Source: Bacteroidota bacterium
Lineage (GTDB): Bacteria; Bacteroidota; Bacteroidia; Chitinophagales; UBA2359
Direction of reading: 5' to 3'
Assembly: GCA_020631675.1 (NCBI GenBank)
Contig: JAHDGT010000086.1
Coordinates: forward strand, 1-12,752
DNA: 12,752 bases
In this document: positions 1 to 7,400 of the stretch, in pieces
How positions within the stretch are numbered: position 1 is the first letter of the stretch
Layout of the letters: each line of letters opens with the position of its first letter
Notes under the pieces: model-generated
What the model saw: the letters and a program-made list of their open reading frames with translations, nothing else
The model's database searches: none
Told to the model about the DNA's origin: nothing
Translations under genes and position numbers: made by a program

Positions 1-1
1 A

Positions 2-400
2 ATGTATATCAAGGAGAAAAACGCACTTGTGACCAATGAAGTGAAAAGTATTATGCTGGAATGCGAAGCGGATCAAATCGCTTTGGTCTTCCAGAACCTT
101 ATTCATAACGCTATCAAGTTTAACAAGAACGAACAGCCCAAAGTCGTCATTTCCGCGAAAAATATATCAAACAAGTGTACCTTTGAAATAAGGGACAATG
201 GCATAGGGCTGGATGAAGCTTATGCGGAAAAGGTTTTTAAAATATTCCAACGCCTTCACGAACGGCATGAATTTGAAGGCACCGGGATCGGACTCGCTCT
301 TTGTAAAAAAATCATAGAGCGGCACAAAGGGGAAATCTGGTATTCCCGTAATGAAGAAGGGGGAACAAGCTTCTTCTTAAGTTTTCCAAGCTCAGAATAA
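2..400 (+). CDS. Sensor histidine kinase, C-terminal ATPase domain (5'-truncated by window edge)
   Basis: This is the catalytic end of a two-component sensor kinase, which binds ATP and phosphorylates a conserved histidine before passing the phosphate to a response regulator. The visible 132 residues hold a complete HATPase_c core: N box NLIHNAIKFN (residues 32-41), G1 box DNGIG (65-69), F-box region FKIFQ (79-83) and G2 box GTGIGLAL (93-100), then a closing GGTSFFLSFP strand. The first visible ATG is probably internal, because the dimerisation/phosphoacceptor helix and any sensor domain must lie left of the window. The G2 region (ERHEFEGTGIGLALCKKIIERH) resembles PAS-containing or phytochrome-like kinases, whose usual partners are Rcp1-type regulators; that is what follows 8 bp downstream. 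The input signal cannot be inferred. Confidence 0.93.
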   Translation: MYIKEKNALVTNEVKSIMLECEADQIALVFQNLIHNAIKFNKNEQPKVVISAKNISNKCTFEIRDNGIGLDEAYAEKVFKIFQRLHERHEFEGTGIGLALCKKIIERHKGEIWYSRNEEGGTSFFLSFPSSE

Positions 401-408
401 GCGGTAGT

Positions 409-819
409 ATGAACACGATTTTACACGTAGAAGATAACATAGCAGATGTTCTGCTAACACAAGAAGCATTCAATTCAGCAGGTTTATCACCGAATTATGT
501 AACTGCGAAAAATGGCAAAGAGGGGCTGGCCTACTTGAAATCAGAAGCGACTTTACCCAAACTCATTCTTTTGGACATTAATATGCCTGTATTGAATGGG
601 AAAGAATTTTTAAAATTGCGTAGTGAGGATGAACGTTTGCGTAAAATACCGGTGGTCATGTTGACGACCTCATCTAACCCGGATGATCTTAAATCATGTT
701 ACGACCTGCATGCGAACGCTTATTTAACTAAGACAAATGATTTTGATGAATATATAGAATTGTTGAGCGGTTTGTACAAATTCTGGTTCGAGTACAATGA
801 AGTAGCGAGCATTCATTAA
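409..819 (+). CDS. Single-domain response regulator, Rcp1-like receiver
   Basis: This 136-residue protein is a receiver domain with no output domain. The acidic pair E8-D9 lies in HVEDN, the phosphoacceptor is D56 in LLDINMP, the switch Thr is T86 in PVVMLTTS, and the conserved Lys is K108 in YLTKT. The ILHVEDN start, the long loop before LILLDINMP and the FDEYIELL tail match the Rcp1 (cyanobacterial phytochrome response regulator) branch of CheY-like proteins. It starts 8 bp after the kinase stop, so the two are probably one transcript and a cognate pair (inference). With no DNA-binding or enzymatic domain, it must act by protein contact or as a phosphorelay intermediate. No clear Shine-Dalgarno sequence precedes the ATG, as is normal in Bacteroidota. 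Confidence 0.93.
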   Translation: MNTILHVEDNIADVLLTQEAFNSAGLSPNYVTAKNGKEGLAYLKSEATLPKLILLDINMPVLNGKEFLKLRSEDERLRKIPVVMLTTSSNPDDLKSCYDLHANAYLTKTNDFDEYIELLSGLYKFWFEYNEVASIH

Positions 820-842
820 TTAGCAGCTAACCAGATGTCGTC

Positions 843-1757
843 ATGCACGAAAGACGAAATGACAAATTTTACCATCTCGGCTGCCCCATCTGGGCCAATA
901 AAGATTGGGTAGGCAGCTTGTTCACCCGCAAAGCCAAACCCAAAGACTACCTACGGCAATACAGCAGCGTTTTCTCGACCGTAGAGTGTAATAGCACTTT
1001 TTACGCCGACCCAAGTATAGATCAATTGCGCCGTTGGCGAACAGAAACACCCTCTGATTTCAAGTTCAGTTTCAAATTACCAAGAAGCATCACGCATGTA
1101 GCCAAATTAAGGCATGTGCAGAAAGCGATGAGCGACTTTCTGACCAGAATGGAAGTAATAGAAGACCGTTTGGGTACTTACTTCATACAGTTACCGCCTT
1201 CTTTCAATACCAAGTATTTCTCCGCACTCGAAAAATTCTTAGCCATTCTCCCTGAAAGTCTAGCTTTCGCACTAGAAGTCCGACATATAGATTTCTTCAT
1301 AGAGCAGCACCATGAAGCCAGATTGAATGCCTTATTGGCCCGCTATGCCATAGACCGAGCCATATTCGATACACAAGTGCTGCACAGTATTCCCGAAGAA
1401 GAGGCGGATGTGGACATTCTTGCCGCACAATCCAGAAAACCGAATATGCCCCGCTGTTTTACTGCAACAGCTCGTCAGCCCTTTTTAAGATATTGTGGCT
1501 ATAAAACGGTTCAAAATAACGAAGCCGCACTCTATCCCATTGTTGAGCAAACCTACAATTGGATCGCTGAGGGCAAAACACCCTACATCTTCTTGCATAG
1601 CCCAGGAGATGAATTCGCCCCACACATAGCCAAGCGCTTTCATGAATTATTAGAAGAAAAAAATAAAGGCAAGGATAAAGTTTTGCAACTTGAGGCATTA
1701 CCCGATTGGCCGGGAAGCCGAGAACAAAATATGCCTAAGCAGGGCAGCCTATTTTAA
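843..1757 (+). CDS. DUF72 (YecE-like) TIM-barrel protein with QGSLF tail
   Basis: This 304-residue protein belongs to DUF72, a TIM-barrel family of unknown biochemical function. Family landmarks are visible in order: GCPIWANKDWVGSLF (residues 13-27), the FSTVECNSTFYADP segment (44-57), FKFSFKLPRSITH near residue 75, a GTYFIQLPPSF strand and a FALEVRH strand. The length is slightly above the common 240-300 residues. The last five residues, QGSLF (300-304), resemble the short sliding-clamp-binding motif QL(S/D)LF, which may hint at a DNA-related role (inference). The gene starts 23 bp after the response regulator and could share its transcript, although no functional link is known. Its stop overlaps by 4 bp the stop of the convergent Lon-domain gene, so the two messages are complementary at their 3' ends. 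Confidence 0.93.
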   Translation: MHERRNDKFYHLGCPIWANKDWVGSLFTRKAKPKDYLRQYSSVFSTVECNSTFYADPSIDQLRRWRTETPSDFKFSFKLPRSITHVAKLRHVQKAMSDFLTRMEVIEDRLGTYFIQLPPSFNTKYFSALEKFLAILPESLAFALEVRHIDFFIEQHHEARLNALLARYAIDRAIFDTQVLHSIPEEEADVDILAAQSRKPNMPRCFTATARQPFLRYCGYKTVQNNEAALYPIVEQTYNWIAEGKTPYIFLHSPGDEFAPHIAKRFHELLEEKNKGKDKVLQLEALPDWPGSREQNMPKQGSLF

Positions 1758-2374
1758 AATTTTAAGGGGGGCAAGTTCTTAAAGTGCCCGTTCATCCGTA
1801 TTCGTTCTTTCAATCTTTCTGTTTCGAGAACACTAGGGATCAACTGTTCCAAATGAGCGATCACTACATCCTGTCTTTCAGATTCATGAGTGATCTGTAG
1901 AAGATCCCGTTCCTGCTCCAAACTCATACCGATATGATGCGCAATAGAGAATACAGAAAGATCGTCAAAAGATTTCCGCACCCGGATCAATTCATACAGC
2001 TTTTTCATCAAAGCATCGATCTTCAACTTTTTCCCATTATCACCATCCATCACATTCTCCAAAAAACGCACCTCGCCATCAGGGTACAAACGTCCGCTTG
2101 CCTGTTTTTCAAAATCAGACACCTCTATAGCACGCAAGCCTAAAGTTTTGATGTCCATTTCCCCGCCAGCATGTTTTTTCACGATCTCCAACACCCGCAT
2201 TTCCGTTCCCAGACGTATCTCACTATCCTCCCCGTCAAACACCACTATACCAAATGCCCGCTCCAAATCCACAGCTTCATGCACCAGCTGTTTATACCTG
2301 GCTTCAAAAATATGCAAATTGAGCAGCTCTCCCGGAAAAGGAACAAGCTTCAATGGAAATAGTGGCATTCTCAT
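1754..2374 (-). CDS. Stand-alone Lon substrate-binding (LON/LAN) domain protein
   Basis: The 206 residues form a LON N-terminal domain without the AAA+ ATPase or serine-lysine protease parts of Lon. The diagnostic start is MPLFPLKLVPFPGELLNLHIFEARYKQLV (listed here as its pieces LFPLKLVPFPGE at residues 5-16 and IFEARY at 22-27), followed by FGIVVF (41-46), IRLGTEM (53-59) and a C-terminal helical half. Short LON-only proteins are common in bacteria, and their role is not well established; a part in substrate or protein recognition is inferred from the Lon homology. ATG at 2374 is chosen because it precedes the MPLFPL motif by two residues; ATG at 2368 is the alternative. The gene is convergent with the DUF72 gene and diverges from the tRNA gene. 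No Bacteroidota promoter is evident upstream of it. Confidence 0.92.
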   Translation of the reverse strand: MRMPLFPLKLVPFPGELLNLHIFEARYKQLVHEAVDLERAFGIVVFDGEDSEIRLGTEMRVLEIVKKHAGGEMDIKTLGLRAIEVSDFEKQASGRLYPDGEVRFLENVMDGDNGKKLKIDALMKKLYELIRVRKSFDDLSVFSIAHHIGMSLEQERDLLQITHESERQDVVIAHLEQLIPSVLETERLKERIRMNGHFKNLPPLKF

Positions 2375-2475
2375 AATGTAAAACTTCTACTTTACTGCAA
2401 CTTAAGCGAACTAATCTCGAAAAAGAAAGAAAATCAAAAAAAATCTCAAATCCCGGAACTTAAATACGCTAAGTG

Positions 2476-2515
2476 CCGTTATTCTCTATACCAACGATAA
2501 AGAACGGATTTTTTT
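2476..2515 (+). terminator. Terminator-like hairpin with T7 tract, orphan
   Basis: An imperfect hairpin (CCGTT 2476-2480 with AACGG 2503-2507, plus inner pairs CTCTAT with ATAAAG broken by one mismatch) is followed by seven T residues at 2509-2515. It reads as a plus-strand intrinsic terminator, yet no plus-strand gene ends nearby: the gene to the left runs on the minus strand. It could stop read-through from the response regulator/DUF72 transcript or an unrecognised small RNA. The stem is weak. Confidence 0.35.
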
Positions 2516-2534
2516 ATTGAAATTATCGTCATTG

Positions 2535-2565
2535 TTTGGTAATTCAATAATCCGTCTTATCTTTG
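2535..2565 (+). promoter_or_regulatory. Bacteroidota-type promoter of the tRNA gene
   Basis: TTTG (2535-2538) and TATCTTTG (2558-2565) are separated by 19 bp. This is an exact match to the Bacteroidota sigma-ABfr consensus TTTG-N19-21-TAnnTTTG. A start about 5-7 bp downstream of the -7 element would fall near 2571, only about six bases before the mature tRNA 5' end, so the precursor leader would be very short. Confidence 0.85.
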
Positions 2566-2576
2566 CAATCCAATAT

Positions 2577-2649
<73 letters not shown>

Positions 2650-2655
2650 CTACAA

Positions 2656-2690
2656 AAAGCCGATCAAAATATTTTGGTCGGCTTTGTTAT
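2656..2690 (+). terminator. Intrinsic terminator of the tRNA gene
   Basis: A long hairpin pairs AAAGCCGA (2656-2663) with TCGGCTTT (2678-2685) and continues through a T.G pair into CAAAAT/ATTTTG (2665-2676). It is followed by a T-rich tail. It starts seven bases after the tRNA and fits a rho-independent terminator; the A-rich left arm might also make it work for transcription from the right. Confidence 0.8.
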
Positions 2691-2723
2691 TTATAATAGC
2701 TTTGATGTGCTCATAGTTTTGTA

Positions 2724-2885
2724 GGGCGCATACCCGCCTGCGGACGGGTACCGGGCTATCCGTTAAAATAAGTACGTCGCCTGCTGCTTCGGGGCAGGCT
2801 TAAAAATGGCTACCTCTGGGCCGCCTTTTTAAGCCGCCCCTCAGGGCGCATTCGCCGCACTTATTACCACTCCTATCCCTTGCGC
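2724..2885 (+). repeat. GC-rich multi-hairpin intergenic element upstream of era
   Basis: About 160 bp of nested inverted repeats sit between the tRNA terminator and era. The ends pair (GCGCA 2726-2730 with TGCGC 2881-2885). A small hairpin TACCCG/CGGGTA (2731-2750) follows. A long-range stem AATAAGT (2767-2773) with ACTTATT (2859-2865) extends after one mismatch into CG/CG pairs. Inside it lie GCCTGC/GCAGGC (2779-2784, 2794-2799), CTTAAAAA/TTTTTAAG with an inner GGC/GCC (2799-2833), and GCCC/GGGC (2836-2847). The conserved-looking pieces CGGGCTATCCG and CTATCCCT recall interspersed intergenic repeats I have seen in many Bacteroidota genomes. I know no accepted name or function for them. It would lie in the era 5' leader if era is transcribed from upstream. 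Confidence 0.65.
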
Positions 2886-2932
2886 GGGAAAGGCGAAATA
2901 GAAACATATACCACCCACCATTTCTCTCTAAC

Positions 2933-3829
2933 ATGATCGATCTTTCTAAAATACCCGCGAATCATAAATCCGGCTTCGTTAACATCATCGGCAAACCCAA
3001 TGTGGGTAAATCTACCATCATGAACGAGCTGGTAGGAGAGAAGCTCGCCATCATCACCTCCAAAGCACAAACCACCCGCCACAGAATACTAGGCTTTGTT
3101 AATGGAGATGATTTTCAGATCGTTTACTCTGACACCCCGGGTATCATAGAGCCTGCTTACAAAATGCAGGAGTCAATGATGCAATTCGTAGAGATCGCCT
3201 TCCAAGATGCGGATCTCATGCTCGTAATGGTAGATGTAACAGATGAGGATGATCTATCCCTATTCGCGGAAAAAGTCCGCAAACTGGATGTACCCATCAT
3301 TTTGCTGCTCAATAAAATAGACCTCTTATCAGAAGAAGAGATCTTACAACAGATCGAACGCTGGAAAAGCCGTTTTGAGGCAGCCGAGATCATACCTGTT
3401 TCCGCACTCAAAAAAATCAATCTCGATAAAGTATTCGATTGTATCGTCAAACACTTACCCTTAGGCCCGCCCTATTACGATAAAGAAGAACTGACCGATA
3501 AACCAGAAAGATTTTTCGTTTCCGAGATCATTCGTGAAAAGATCTTACTGAACTATCGCCAAGAAGTACCCTATTCCGTAGAAGTGGAAGTAGAAGCCTT
3601 CCAAGACGAACCCAATATCGTCAGAATTAGAGCACTGATATACGTGAATCGAAAATCTCAGAAATCAATTATTATTGGCAAAGGAGGTAAATCCATCAAA
3701 AGAGTAGGTACCCAAGCAAGGCTTGATATGGAGAAATTTTTAGGTAAAAAAGTCTATTTAGAACTCTTCGTGAAAATCAAGGAAAACTGGCGAGATGACG
3801 ATAGATTTTTGAAGAATAGGGGGTATTGA
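2933..3829 (+). CDS. era: GTPase Era
   Basis: Era is an essential GTPase that binds the 3' end of 16S rRNA and helps mature the 30S ribosomal subunit. The 298 residues match the family's usual length of about 300. The G domain shows G1 GKPNVGKST (residues 20-28), the switch-I TT pair (47-48) in AQTTRHRI, G3 DTPG (67-70), G4 NKID (127-130) and G5 SAL (157-159). The C-terminal KH domain has the RNA-binding GxxG loop GKGG (249-252) in IIIGKGGKSIKRVG, with the upstream FFVSEIIREKI helix typical of Era. ATG 2933 is chosen because it leaves the standard short lead before the G domain. No Shine-Dalgarno sequence is seen and no clear own promoter is found. It stands alone, with the tRNA terminator and a hairpin element on its left and a long non-coding gap on its right. 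Confidence 0.97.
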   Translation: MIDLSKIPANHKSGFVNIIGKPNVGKSTIMNELVGEKLAIITSKAQTTRHRILGFVNGDDFQIVYSDTPGIIEPAYKMQESMMQFVEIAFQDADLMLVMVDVTDEDDLSLFAEKVRKLDVPIILLLNKIDLLSEEEILQQIERWKSRFEAAEIIPVSALKKINLDKVFDCIVKHLPLGPPYYDKEELTDKPERFFVSEIIREKILLNYRQEVPYSVEVEVEAFQDEPNIVRIRALIYVNRKSQKSIIIGKGGKSIKRVGTQARLDMEKFLGKKVYLELFVKIKENWRDDDRFLKNRGY

Positions 3830-4048
3830 TAAAGAGCAACTATACTTCTACTGTCCGCATAATAGTACAAAAACAATAGCCTAAACTATACACTTCAGAA
3901 AGTTGAACTATTGAAATCTAGAGAAATTGTTCTTTTTGTTTTCACTTCGTATAATAATTGTTGTGGAAACATCCATGAAATATAGAGAATAAGCGAGTGC
4001 TATAAATACCCTGATTTAGAGCAAACTTATTGTAAAGAAAAAAATTAC
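3830..4048. other. AT-rich intergenic stretch after era, nothing recognised
   Basis: These 219 bp carry no open frame with coding character, no RNA gene and no strong terminator for era; only weak dyads such as TTCA...TGAA near 3895-3910 are present. A sigma70-looking TTGTTC-N17-TATAAT occurs at 3927-3955, but that architecture is not the one Bacteroidota housekeeping polymerase uses. Confidence 0.5.
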
Positions 4049-4056
4049 TAATTTTG
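4049..4056 (+). promoter_or_regulatory. Candidate -7 element TAATTTTG for the giant adhesin leader
   Basis: TAATTTTG matches the Bacteroidota -7 consensus TAnnTTTG exactly. The -33 partner is poor: the nearest TTG ends at 4032, only 16 bp upstream instead of 19-21. If used, transcription would start near 4062 and leave a leader of roughly 415 nt before the adhesin ATG. It is the best promoter-like site found between era and the adhesin. Confidence 0.4.
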
Positions 4057-4094
4057 CATTGTCAGAGAACATAAGCTGAATTATCATATGGATT

Positions 4095-4135
4095 AATCAA
4101 GCTTCCATAAGATACGCCCCCAAGGCTTGATTTTT
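4095..4135 (+). terminator. Terminator-like hairpin A in the leader
   Basis: AATCAAGC (4095-4102) pairs perfectly with GCTTGATT (4125-4132) around a 22-nt loop that contains a C5 run, and a T5 tract lies at 4131-4135. The form resembles an intrinsic terminator or attenuator placed soon after the candidate promoter. Termination here would yield a transcript of about 70 nt. The large loop and few G:C pairs make termination uncertain. Confidence 0.45.
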
Positions 4136-4143
4136 GTGGCAAT

Positions 4144-4245
4144 AAAGTGGAGAATTTTGGTCTAAAATTTTTCACTTTGCAGTGAGACTTAACCCCACAA
4201 GAGGATTCCCAACCTCTTACTTCGACTACCCTAAAGTCTGATTGC
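4144..4245 (+). ncRNA. Candidate structured leader RNA (stems B, C and C')
   Basis: Stem B is a 15-bp uninterrupted helix (4144-4158 with 4164-4178, two G.U pairs, 5-nt loop GGTCT). Stem C begins at the very next base: 4179-4190 pairs with 4234-4245, 11 of 12 positions (one G.U, one G-G mismatch). Stem C encloses hairpin C', AAGAGG (4199-4204) with CCTCTT (4213-4218). Unpaired segments hold C runs at 4193-4196, 4208-4210, 4229-4231 and 4245-4249. Abutting helices B and C would allow coaxial stacking, and GTGG (4136-4139) could pair with CCAC (4195-4198) as a pseudoknot. It matches no riboswitch class I can recognise. It could be a cis-acting leader of the adhesin mRNA or a separate small RNA; the strand is inferred from the promoter-like site upstream. 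Confidence 0.45.
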
Positions 4246-4477
4246 CCCCTTTCTTACCTTCCTTTTCCAATATTTCTTACTTCAAAATTGAAGTGTTAAT
4301 GCTTGTTTAATGCCTAGCTTAAACATGCTTTATCGCTTTATATTTTTTTATTCGCTTTTTCAAATTCTAAGTAGATAGACTACGACTATGTTCTTCTACG
4401 GAGATGTTTGAAAAAAGTTTCAAAATCAGCAATTTTTTTTATCGGCTATTTGATAAAGTTTTTTAAACACTTTTATT
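4246..4477 (+). promoter_or_regulatory. AT-rich adhesin upstream region with three dyads
   Basis: No gene lies here. Three inverted repeats are visible: ACTTCAA/TTGAAGT (4279-4285, 4288-4294); TGTTTAA/TTAAACA (4304-4310, 4319-4325), extended by GC/GC across a T-T mismatch (4301-4328); and TTTGAAA/TTTCAAA (4407-4413, 4418-4424), followed after eight bases by a T8 tract (4433-4440). They could be operator sites or leader hairpins. An in-frame TGA at 4451-4453 sets the left limit of the adhesin frame. No Shine-Dalgarno sequence precedes the ATG. Confidence 0.4.
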
Positions 4478-7400
4478 ATGCAACAAAAACGGTCTTACAT
4501 TTTTGTTTTGTTGCTACTGATTTGCCTCGCTTTTATAAGTGAGCAGGCCTTCGCCCAAGTCTCCGGAACGGTCTACCGGGACTTTAATGGCGATGGGTCC
4601 AAAAACAGTAGTGAAACCGGTGTGGCAGGCATGTCCGTTACGGGTACCGATGCAAATGGTACCAGTATTACGGTTACAACCAATGCCAACGGTAATTACT
4701 CCATCTCTATTCCTGGCTGTGCTGGCCCGGTTAGGGTGGCTTTTGACTATCTCGGCTATAATGCCGCGAATGCTAACACATATGATGATGTCTATCCAAA
4801 AGCGAACATCAATGCTTCTTCTACTGGAGATGCGGGTGTTACGGACATCACCTATGAGGGTTGTTCAAAATCTGGAGTGAACTTCGCGGTGAATACACCC
4901 GAAGATTACTGTCAGATGCAGCCTAACTTAGCTGTACCTTGTTATGTTAACGGTGATCCTACACCTGCTTGTGCGGACGGTTCCGCAACGGGCGCGGGAC
5001 ATCCTGCGGCATTCGTATATTTTGATTATACGGATACTGGTGCTGGTGCGAACTATAGTTCGTATCCACCTACTGGTGCTAATATGCCGAATATGTTAAC
5101 GAACGCAGGCGCTACTGGTGCTACTTGGGGAGTCGCTTATGACTCTTATACAAGTCGCCTTTTCACCTCTACCGTATTAAAGCGCCACAATGGTTTCGCC
5201 GATGGCGGAATTGGTGCGATCTACTCGATCACGGGTGGTACTGGTGGTGCAGCAGGTTCAAGTGTATACTTTGACCTTGCGCCTTGTACGGCTTTAGGTG
5301 CTTTGAACCGTTCTGACTTAACTTGTGATAGAACGATTCCTAACAATGATATTGACGGTTATACCTATGCGGGTTATCGCGGTCTTGGTGATTTGGATAT
5401 TTCTTCTGATGGAACCATGATGTATACAGTTAACCTGAACACAGGTGAATTATTAGAGATACAAATTCGTAATACGATCGGTGGTCCTATACAAACACCT
5501 ACTTGTGGTTCTGTAACCAGCTATGGTATTCCTGCTCCTTGTGGTGCTTCAGCTACAGGTGTTGGTACTGGTTCACGTCCTTGGGCAGTGAAATATTACC
5601 GTGGTTACGTCTATGTTGGTTTGGTATGTGATGATGCATCCCAATCTTATGTCTATAGATTCGACCCTAATACAGGTAACTTCACCAATGTATTGAACTT
5701 CCCTATGAGCTACTCTAAAGGGTGTGCGAAATCTGGTGAAGCTTGTTCTTGGAATGCTTGGACTAATGCGTTTTTAGATACTAACCCTGGCGGTTTTGTT
5801 ACTTATCCTCAACCTATTTTATCTGATATTGAATTTGATGGTAATGGTAACATGATCCTAGGTTATTTGGATCGTTTGGGTCTACAAACGGGTTATGCGA
5901 ATACTTACAATGGTGAGCTGCGTACAGGTCTTGTTGGTGGTGATGTATTATACGCCTACAACAATGGAGGCAACTACATCATCGAGCAAAATGGTGATCT
6001 GGTAAATGCTTCTGGTACTGTGATTCAAGATGGATGTGGTACTGGTGGTAACCAAGGGGTGGAATATTTCTGTGATAAAGCACCTTGTTGTGATCACTAT
6101 GAAGCTGCTGTTGGTGGTTTGGCGGTCAACCTTGGTCAAGGTGAAATGATTACTACTGCCTTTGACCCTTCGGGTCAAATCTGGGCTGGTGGTGTTCAAT
6201 GGATCAATATCGCTGATGGTCAGTATGATCGTGGTTACTCCGTATACTATAATGCGAACAATGTAGCATTTGCTGGTAAGTCAGTGGGTATCGGTGATGT
6301 GGAATTATTATGTGGTCTGCCTACTATCGAAATTGGTAACTATGTTTGGAATGATGCGGATAATGATGGTATCCAAGATCCTGAAGAGGCAAGCATCCCA
6401 AACGTTACCGTTCAATTATTAAATGCTGCGGGAGCTGTAGTTGCAACGACTACTACAAAATCAGATGGTACATACTACTTCACTGATCTGGATCCTAAAG
6501 TTGATTATACAGTACGTATTCCTGCTTCTAACTTCAATGCTGGTCAGCCTCTTGAAAGTTTCTTCCCTACTGATAAAGATCAAGGGGATGATAGAATGGA
6601 CAGCGATGGTATGATGAACGGTGGTGCGGTGATCGCAGAAGTGACCACTGGATGCGCAGGTGAAAATAATTATAGAATTGACTTCGGTTTCTTCGAAGAT
6701 CCTTGTTTGAATCCTATTAATATAACACTTACCAATGTTGAAGGTGCTGGCTGTGAAGGCGAGTCTTCTGGTATTGTTGATATCACGGTTTCTGGCGGTA
6801 CACCTCCTTATAGCTACCAATGGTCTGATGGTGGTCTAACTGAAGATAGAAATGATCTAGCACCTGGTACTTACTTCGTAGTGGTAACAGATGCTTTTGA
6901 TTGTGAGCAAACTTCTCCTGATATCGTGATCGGTGAGCCTAATGGTCTAGGTCTTACTATCGACTTTACTTGTGAAGTGACTGTCGCTGGTGGTGATGGT
7001 ACAGCTACAGCCAACGTATCTGGTGGTACTCCTCCTTATCAATATGCTTGGAGTAATGGTGCGACTACCGCTTCCGTAACAGGTTTAGGTGCATTACTTT
7101 ACACCGTTACAGTTACGGATGCTAACGATTGTGAAATTGATGGCGTTGTACTTATTTGTGAAGCGGATTGTGATCTGGATATTTTTGGTACTGTAACTCC
7201 AGCTACTTGTTTTGGCGCTAATGATGGGGCGGTTTCTGTAACTGCCGATAGCCCTGAAGGTGGTTACACCTACGAGTGGTTGTATAATGGAGCACCTATT
7301 GCGGGTAATACCCCAAGCTTAGATGGCTTAGCAGCTGGTTTCTATAAAGTTATTGTAACAGATGCGATCGGTTGTGAGAAGGATGAAACCTTCGTAGTGG

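Noticed and set aside
1459..1698. Minus-strand open frame within the DUF72 gene
   Set aside because: It is antisense to a well-supported family protein and has no domain signal.
1934..2381. Plus-strand open frames opposite the Lon-domain gene
   Set aside because: The minus-strand product has clear LON motifs; the opposing frames have none.
2714..2721. TAGTTTTG, a -7-like element just before the hairpin element and era
   Set aside because: It matches TAnnTTTG, but no TTTG lies 19-21 bp upstream (nearest ones give 9 and 27 bp), so a promoter for era is not claimed.
3927..3955. TTGTTC-N17-TATAAT, an Escherichia-type sigma70 promoter look-alike
   Set aside because: Bacteroidota housekeeping promoters use TTTG and TAnnTTTG elements; in AT-rich DNA this match is likely chance.
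4539..4880. Plus-strand open frame in another phase at the adhesin start
   Set aside because: It overlaps the signal peptide and first domain, which are clearly coded in the other frame; the Met/Pro/Leu-rich translation is a shadow.
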